In this document: one piece after another, positions 57,749 through 64,000 of the stretch
How the letters are laid out: the number at the start of each line of letters is the position of its first letter
Numbering within the stretch: position 1 is the stretch's first letter
Assembly (NCBI RefSeq): GCF_023278565.1
Contig: NC_064672.1
Span: 5,766,001-5,830,000, forward strand
Direction: 5' to 3'
Origin: Colletotrichum lupini
Lineage: Eukaryota; Ascomycota; Sordariomycetes; Glomerellales; Glomerellaceae
DNA length: 64,000 nt
Translations under genes and position numbers: made by a program
The notes under the pieces: model-generated
What the model was told of the DNA's origin: nothing
What the model saw: only the letters and a program-made list of their open reading frames with translations
Database searches by the model: none

Positions 57749-60700
57749 CTCTTAGTTAAGACCTTATACTACGATAACGCACTTATTAATACGATTCCTA
57801 TAATCTCTTTAAAATAACCGACTTACTCGTACCTACTTTAGCCTAAGCTAAACTAACTAGCTGCGATAGTTAAATTAAATAGTTTAACGTACTTCGCGCT
57901 ATAAATAAGGGCGTCGGGGTTTAGAAGTACGTCGACCTAGACGCTCTAAATTCTAACGTATTCCTCGACCCCTTTATAGCGCTTATTTCGCCCTTAGAAT
58001 TCGGACGATTAGTTACGACCCGTAATAAGGAAGAACTACGAGCTTACTAGGCCCGTTATAAGGCGTTCGAGAACAACTAAAGAAACTAGGAAATCCTCCG
58101 CTAGTAGTTTCTAAATATAACTCCTAGTACGAACCTTTCGACTTCCTCGAGCACGAGTAACCTATAAAACTAAGCCGGGTTTCTTTTTATAAAGCTAGCT
58201 ATACTACCTACTTTACGTAGATAAATTTATCCCTATACCGCACCCGTAAAGAGGATCTATACGCTCGAGAGTATTTAGAAATAATAAGAGCTCGATGCTA
58301 AATACGAGTAACTTATAGCTTACGAACGTAATATTATTAATACGCATATTAAAGTCCTCGCTTAGTAGTTAATAAAATTAGTTAACGCTATACTATACGA
58401 ATACGCATTTTAAAAAGCTACTAAAAACGGCGCTAAGTTTAGTATATAGCGAATCGTTAAATATTTAAAGTAGGAATTTACGCCCCCCGAACTAGTAGTA
58501 AGGAATACGGTTCGAGAGGAATACTAATAAGCCCTTAATAAAGCGAGGACTAAAATTAATCCCTAACGCTAATATAAGGAGTAGTAGTCCGCTTACTTTT
58601 AAGCTAAAACGTACGATATTTTAAAAATTAGTAAAGAGATCGCCGTACTCGACTTCTTAGTTATAGTTAAGTCTAGACTTAACCCTATATAGGGCTAACG
58701 TATATATAAGACTTTTAGCAAATTAATAGCCTTTAGAACGTATACGAGGACCCTCGAGGAGATTGCGTATATATTTAGCTTAGTAACCTAGGACGCACAT
58801 ATTAAACGACTTTTAGGTTAAAGAGGGGCTTACTCTACTTTTACTAAACGCTCTAACTTAGTTAACGACGTAAATAATAAGGGTAACGTTATATACCCTT
58901 ATAATTGCGCATACCCGTAGCGCCCTACGGCGTACCGAAAATTAGAATAGGTACTTATAGGCCGAAACGCTAATAAGTTACTAATACGAATACTAAGGAG
59001 CTATATAAAAGAAGTCCTCGCCGCTATTAAATTAAGTAAGTAGAAATTACTCTACGGTGAGCTTAAGAAAGCTAGTTAGCTAAGGAACGATAGAACCCCT
59101 AAGAAACCTAGGTTTCCGAAAGGATCCTCTAACTAACCTATAGCGAGCTTATTAGTAGACTAGGACGAGGGCTACGTAGTTGCTATACTTATAAAGAGTT
59201 AGGACTTAGAGGTAAACGCAATTTTTAGTACCCCTATGGGTAGCGCTCACCCCCTTTCCTAGAGCACGGTAATAAATAGCTATAGAGTAATATATTTAGT
59301 TAACGATAAGAGCTTACTTAAACCCGAGAGTTACGTACTATTAAGTAATAAAGACTACGTTAAATTAAGAACTACTATACTACCTATTACCGCACGTAGC
59401 ACTCGTATTATAAAGGGCGTCCTAAACGGACCTAAAAAAAAGGGAACCTGCGATCTAAAGCTCTAGAACGTCGCTTACGTCGAGGGATTCTATATTAATA
59501 TAGTCTTAGAGACTCTACTAAATAGAAGCGCACTCTAGTACTACGGTCTAAATTGCACTTTACGATAGGGAACGCTTTATAAGAGCACTATTAAAAAGTA
59601 GCTTATCTAAAAGAACAATTTAGTCTTCCTCGAATATAAGCTCCTCTAATCCTATCCTTTTTCCGCAAACCTTAAGCGTATTTTATAGAGCTTAGCTAGT
59701 ATTATATTACTAGTTAGCCGTAGAAAATTCCGTCGCTTATATTAACGTACCCGTAAGAGGTCTAATAGCGCGCTCCTCTAGTACCTTAGAATAAGTTATC
59801 TCGGACCTAATACTCTTCGTTAATTACTATATAAGACTCGAGGTATGCGTATTAAACCTCTATTATAAGTTAAGTATAAAGTATATATATTATCCGAAGC
59901 TAAGATAGTAGTCTTAAAAAGACTACCCTCAAAAAGAGCCTCACGGCTATAATACCGTATATACTAAGATCTCTTCTACTTCGAACTATCTCTTAGTAAA
60001 CGATAATATATACTTATAGCTTCCGACAAATATAATAAGTAGCTTAGGGGGTTCCCTTTAAGGATAAAAATAGAGGAGGAAGTGCTTTTTGTACTATAGA
60101 GCCTCGAGGTAGCGATTCGTTATTAAAAAGGGACTCTAATCTACTTCTTTAGAAATAATAATAAGACCGCTCTCTTAACCGTAAACGTTAAACGCGTATA
60201 TAAAACGTAGTATAGCGAGCTAGGAATTAAAATAGAACTTCTACCTCTATATACGAAAGAACCCGTAAGTAACGCTAAAAGAGTAGGTTAACTTATAATC
60301 GCTAAAGCTCGTAAGATACGCTTTTTTACAAACCTCCTTACGAATCTATAAAATAAAATAGTACTAGCGGCAATTTTTATTTATAATATTACCCCACGGG
60401 AGGCTAATAAAGGAGATTCGCTTATTATAATAGAAATTAATTAGTAAAAGCGGTATTAACGCTAGTAATAGACGGGTTACTAAGTACGGGATTTTAAACC
60501 GGTTACCCCGTATTTCGGTAGCCTCTACGTATATAGCTACTAAGCATACCCTCTTTATAAAGATCATAAGAGGGGCATACGTCAAAAGGAGTTTAAAATG
60601 CTTCCCCGCGGGCATATAAAATACCTAGTTAAATATATATTAAAAACGTATAACCTATATAGGGTCTAGGTACCCGCGCTCGAGTAAGTATTTATTACGA

Positions 60701-63200
60701 GGAATATTAAGTTTAATAAAAAAGTCTTTTATAATCCTGCACACGAGGAATAAGCTATCGTAAGCAAGTAAGCAAATTTAGTAATCTAAGAGATATAAGA
60801 ACTTTTCAATACTAATAATAAGTTAATTCGAGCACTCGGGGAAGTGGATCTAGACTTCGGAAATGCTAGTACTTAAGATAACTCTGTAGTTAAGGATAGT
60901 ATTATTATTAGATTTTTAACTATTTAGGACGCTAAGTAATTAATAAACGTATTCTAGGGTATAGTAAATAAGGCTAAAGAGGCTAATATAGTCTTACCGT
61001 TACTATTAACCCCTAAAATAACCCCCTTGCGCAAGCTCGGGGGTAGGGGTAAAGAAGGGGATATAGTAACCGGGTTATAAATAGCTCTACGTAGTCTATA
61101 GTCCTCCCTATAAGCGCTTATATATACCGCAAAGGTTCTTAAGCCTTTAATTCTTAACGGCTCTTAGTAAAACGCTAGAGCACGCGGCAAACGAGGTACC
61201 AATTGCGAGAAAGTAATTCCTAACGCTAAAGTCGACGTTAGTAAGGAACCCTTATAATAAACCTTTACTATTATATAAGAACAGAGCTTATAAGAACTAC
61301 TTTATCGAGTACTAAGTAAAGCTCCGTTAGGTCCTAGATATTTAAACCGGGCCCGCAGACCTCTATAACGCTTCGATAGTAATATCTTCGCGACGCTTTT
61401 ATATTCGAATATAAGAGACGGCAATTACTATAACCGTCTTTAGGACTACTTTTTCTCTACTTTTATACCTAATTAGTAAAAAGCTATAGAGGAAAGTAGT
61501 GTAGGATATATAACACTCTATTAAGTAATAAAAGGAGCAGTTTATAGGACCTACCTAGAGCGCTCCGGAGGAGTTTAGAAACCACGACTTACTAAAGTTA
61601 ACTTCTAAAGCCCACTAAAGAAGTTTAGTAATATTAAACATCTCCTACCGTAACTATAGAAGTTACTCAGGGATGCTATAAATATAGAAATAAAAAAGCT
61701 GAGGGATATTAGCATATAAGAAGAGGTCAACCGTGATCCTAAATAAGGGATCCTACTTCTATTAAAGTAGGTATATACTTATAAGCACGACGTCGATAAT
61801 AAGGTTAGCGAGGTAAAAGTACGTATATATATAAGGGGGAATATATAACTACTTAACCCCTTATAAAATACGTACGCTTCGACGCTCGCCGCAAAGGCCT
61901 TTAGGCTTATAATAATAATAGCTACCTAATTCGACCTTAAGGTAGACTAATATAATATTATTAACGCATTCCTTAACGCGCCTCTTAAGAGCGAGAAGCT
62001 AGTAATTATTAAACTCCTAGAGGGATATAAGGTTACTAATAAAATAGGTAAACTCTAACGCGCTCTATATAGCCTCCGAGACTTGCTAATTCTCTAGTTC
62101 TAAACTTTTACCTCTATACTCCGTAGTATAAATATAATATATAGCTACGAGGAAATCTATATCTACTAAACCGTAGATAAGAAGGTAATACTAATATTCT
62201 ACGTCGATAACTTTATTATTCTATACTATCGAAACGACTAAAAGGCGGCTTAGGGGATCGTCGACGGTATAAAAGAATATATTAACCTTAAAGAGAATGG
62301 ACCGATTAATTACTTCTTCGGAGTGCGGATTTTATAAGACCGTACTACTCGTAAGGTTTACTTTATTTACGACGTATATATCGAGCGAGTTACTAAGCGC
62401 TTCGACCTTATAGATTTATTATATCTAGCTACCCCTTTTCTTTAAGAAGAGTTTAAACTAAACGAGGGGTAGGTAATAAAGGAGGAAATAAAGAGTTATT
62501 AAGAGAAGGTCGGGAGTGTACTTTATATAGCTATTATAATTAGACTAGACGTCGCCTTTGCTTACTCGTAATTATCACGGTTCCTAACTAACCTAAGCGC
62601 AACCCATATTAAAGTAATTAACTACTATATCCGATATTTTTATATAACGAGATATTTTGCGCTCTACTATAGTAGTATACCGAGTGCGCAATTATTACTT
62701 TTAGCTAGAGATATTAGCTTCGCAAATAACGAGGTAATACGACGATTATCTTAGGGATACATAATATTCCTTTTTAGCAGCCCAATTTAATAAAAATTAG
62801 TACGCTAAGCGACGGTTACGACGTTAACTACCGAAGCTAAGCTTTTTTATTTTAAAAAAACCGCAAAAGAGACTATAGCTCTAAAGCGCCTTTTTAAGGA
62901 TATTACCCTTAACCTAGGAAAAGTATAGTTAGTTAATTACGATAATTAGTAGACGATTCGACTCGTCGTAGGGGAAAGAGAAAGAATAGCTACTCGACTT
63001 CGCTATATTAATATATAGAATATATAATTAAGATAAGAGCACGCTAGAGGTAGCTTCGAGGTTACTTATATATTAATAAAAAACATACTAGTAGATAGAC
63101 TTACTAAAAACCTTTTACGAGCTAAGTTCGAATATTTCTATATACTTCTTAACCTCTACGATACGCGAGAAGCTATTATAAATAGCTAAAATAGTTAAAA

Positions 63201-64000
63201 ATAATTAATTTAGGCTACGCCCAGAAAAACTCAATGCCTAAAGGTAAACGATAAACGGAACTTAGAGTGCGGCCCGGAGGCCTAAAATAAATAAAATAAC
63301 TTTGCCCCGTAGGGCATACGTATATAAAAATAAGACCCGGGCTTGTGCTTATTATTTAAATTCCTAGTTTACGAAGTATGCGATTATTAAGAGTATAGCG
63401 TTATTAAGGAGGAGGGTTAGTACGCGCGCTAAGAAACGTATTTTACGTGCCTCGAAGTTTATAAAGCTAAGAATAGTAAGAGTAGCGGGGGGCGCGGGAG
63501 CCGGAACGATTATTAAGTTAATAATTTAGGGTACGGAAGCGGGCGGCGTAATAAGAAGTTAGTTATAAATAACTATAATAAGCGCGAGAGAGGACCGGGG
63601 GCGCGCGTTAAAAAAGTCCTCTATATAAAAGCCGATATAGTTCTTATATATCCTCCGGTTATTATATATCTAGCGGACGATATTACGGAGCTTAGTAATA
63701 TCTTACTAAAACTATAGTTAGAAGTGCGCTTCTTAATAATAGAAAAGGATAATATATTTATAAGAGAGGGAGCGCTACTTATAATAGCCTCGGTAAGGGC
63801 CTAAGCTATTAACTATAAGACGACTAGTATATCGATATACCTTTTAGCCGAACGGCCGTTAAAATAGTACGCACACCGGCTACTACTTCCTATAAAATAA
63901 CGACTACTATTTTTAATATCGGTATACTAGAGGGCTACTTTAAAATAAGGTAAGTACTAAATCTCCCGTTCTTCGGGAGCCTCTCCTTTAAGCTTCTTAA
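63201..64000 (+). other. RIP-mutated coding-like DNA, identity unknown
   Basis: CpA/TpG-poor sequence continues past the Copia pol end. A plus-strand frame at about 63633-63803 reads as plausible protein broken by few stops ('ITELSNILLKL', 'LEVRFLIIEKDNIFIRE'), and another at 63340-63500 reads 'GLCLLFKFLVYEVCDY'. These do not match Copia proteins that I know. They may belong to a neighbouring or nested element extending beyond the window. Confidence 0.4.

Larger units (their letters stand above)
57526..63200 (+). mobile_element. RIP-degenerate Ty1/Copia retrotransposon
   Basis: A TG-initiated LTR (57526 to about 57735) is followed by a primer site, then about 5.4 kb of RIP-mutated gag-pol on the plus strand. 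Copia-type reverse transcriptase is readable: 'INAFLNAP' near 61956, 'LEGYKV' and 'RALYSLR' near 62025-62085, and the YVDD box at 62200-62211 now reading YVDN. A terminal 'RLTKNLL' (from a DxLTKPL-type RNase H end) lies near 63095. The order gag, protease, integrase, RT, RNase H is that of Ty1/Copia. No 3' LTR was found before the window end, and the sequence after about 63200 does not match the 5' LTR, so the right edge is uncertain. Confidence 0.85.

Noticed and set aside
1..64000. CRISPR arrays, riboswitches, bacterial-type operons
   Set aside because: None seen, and not expected in a fungal nuclear genome.

Overview
The window is nuclear DNA of a filamentous ascomycete (Pezizomycotina, probably a Sordariomycete; species not identifiable by eye). 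Evidence: genes with short GT..AG introns of about 50-110 nt, two Zn(II)2Cys6 regulators, a reducing-end NRPS, fungus-type retroelements, a Fot1/pogo transposon family, and long AT-rich tracts in which CpA/TpG is almost absent while CpG survives. That pattern is the signature of repeat-induced point mutation (RIP).

Layout. 1-14317: RIP-destroyed Ty3/Gypsy DNA. One Gypsy element (part 1-5579 and probably 13627-14317) is interrupted by a second one at 5580-13621, which has two 190-bp LTRs and a 5-bp target duplication. 14349-15107: the N-terminal part of a modin-like gene cut off at the repeat edge. 16475-17390: ruined GMC oxidoreductase. 19028-20720: zinc-cluster regulator. 20891-20971: intron-containing tRNA-Gly. 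21129-22250: GFA/CENP-V-like gene with one in-frame stop. 22663-35720: core of a biosynthetic region, with a dimodular NRPS ending in a reductase, a divergent 14-TM MFS transporter and an FAD-linked oxidoreductase. 36091-38525: cupin gene split by a 1,887-bp Fot1-like transposon. 38911-39783: DUF829/TMEM53-type hydrolase. 40521-41180: 660-bp TIR element. 41425-50566: acyl-CoA-thioesterase-like protein, D-threonine-aldolase-like enzyme, P450, D-serine-dehydratase-like enzyme and a second zinc-cluster regulator. 51907-56817: large secreted protein gene with killer-toxin/chitinase-like N-terminus, broken by a second 1,887-bp Fot1-like insertion, a stop and a frameshift. 57526-63200: RIP-mutated Ty1/Copia element with a recognisable half-tRNA(iMet) primer site. 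63201-64000: further RIP-mutated coding DNA of unknown identity.

How the genes may work together (inference): the NRPS would build a dipeptide and release it reductively as an aldehyde or alcohol. The P450, the FAD oxidoreductase and possibly the cupin would tailor it, the MFS pump would export it, and one or both regulators would control the locus. The unusual part is the presence of two different fold-type-III PLP enzymes acting on D-amino acids (D-threonine-aldolase type and D-serine-dehydratase type) either side of the P450, although the NRPS has no epimerase domain. Decay is widespread: both Fot1 copies sit in exons at TA sites that would otherwise read through in frame, and at least four genes carry nonsense or frameshift lesions.
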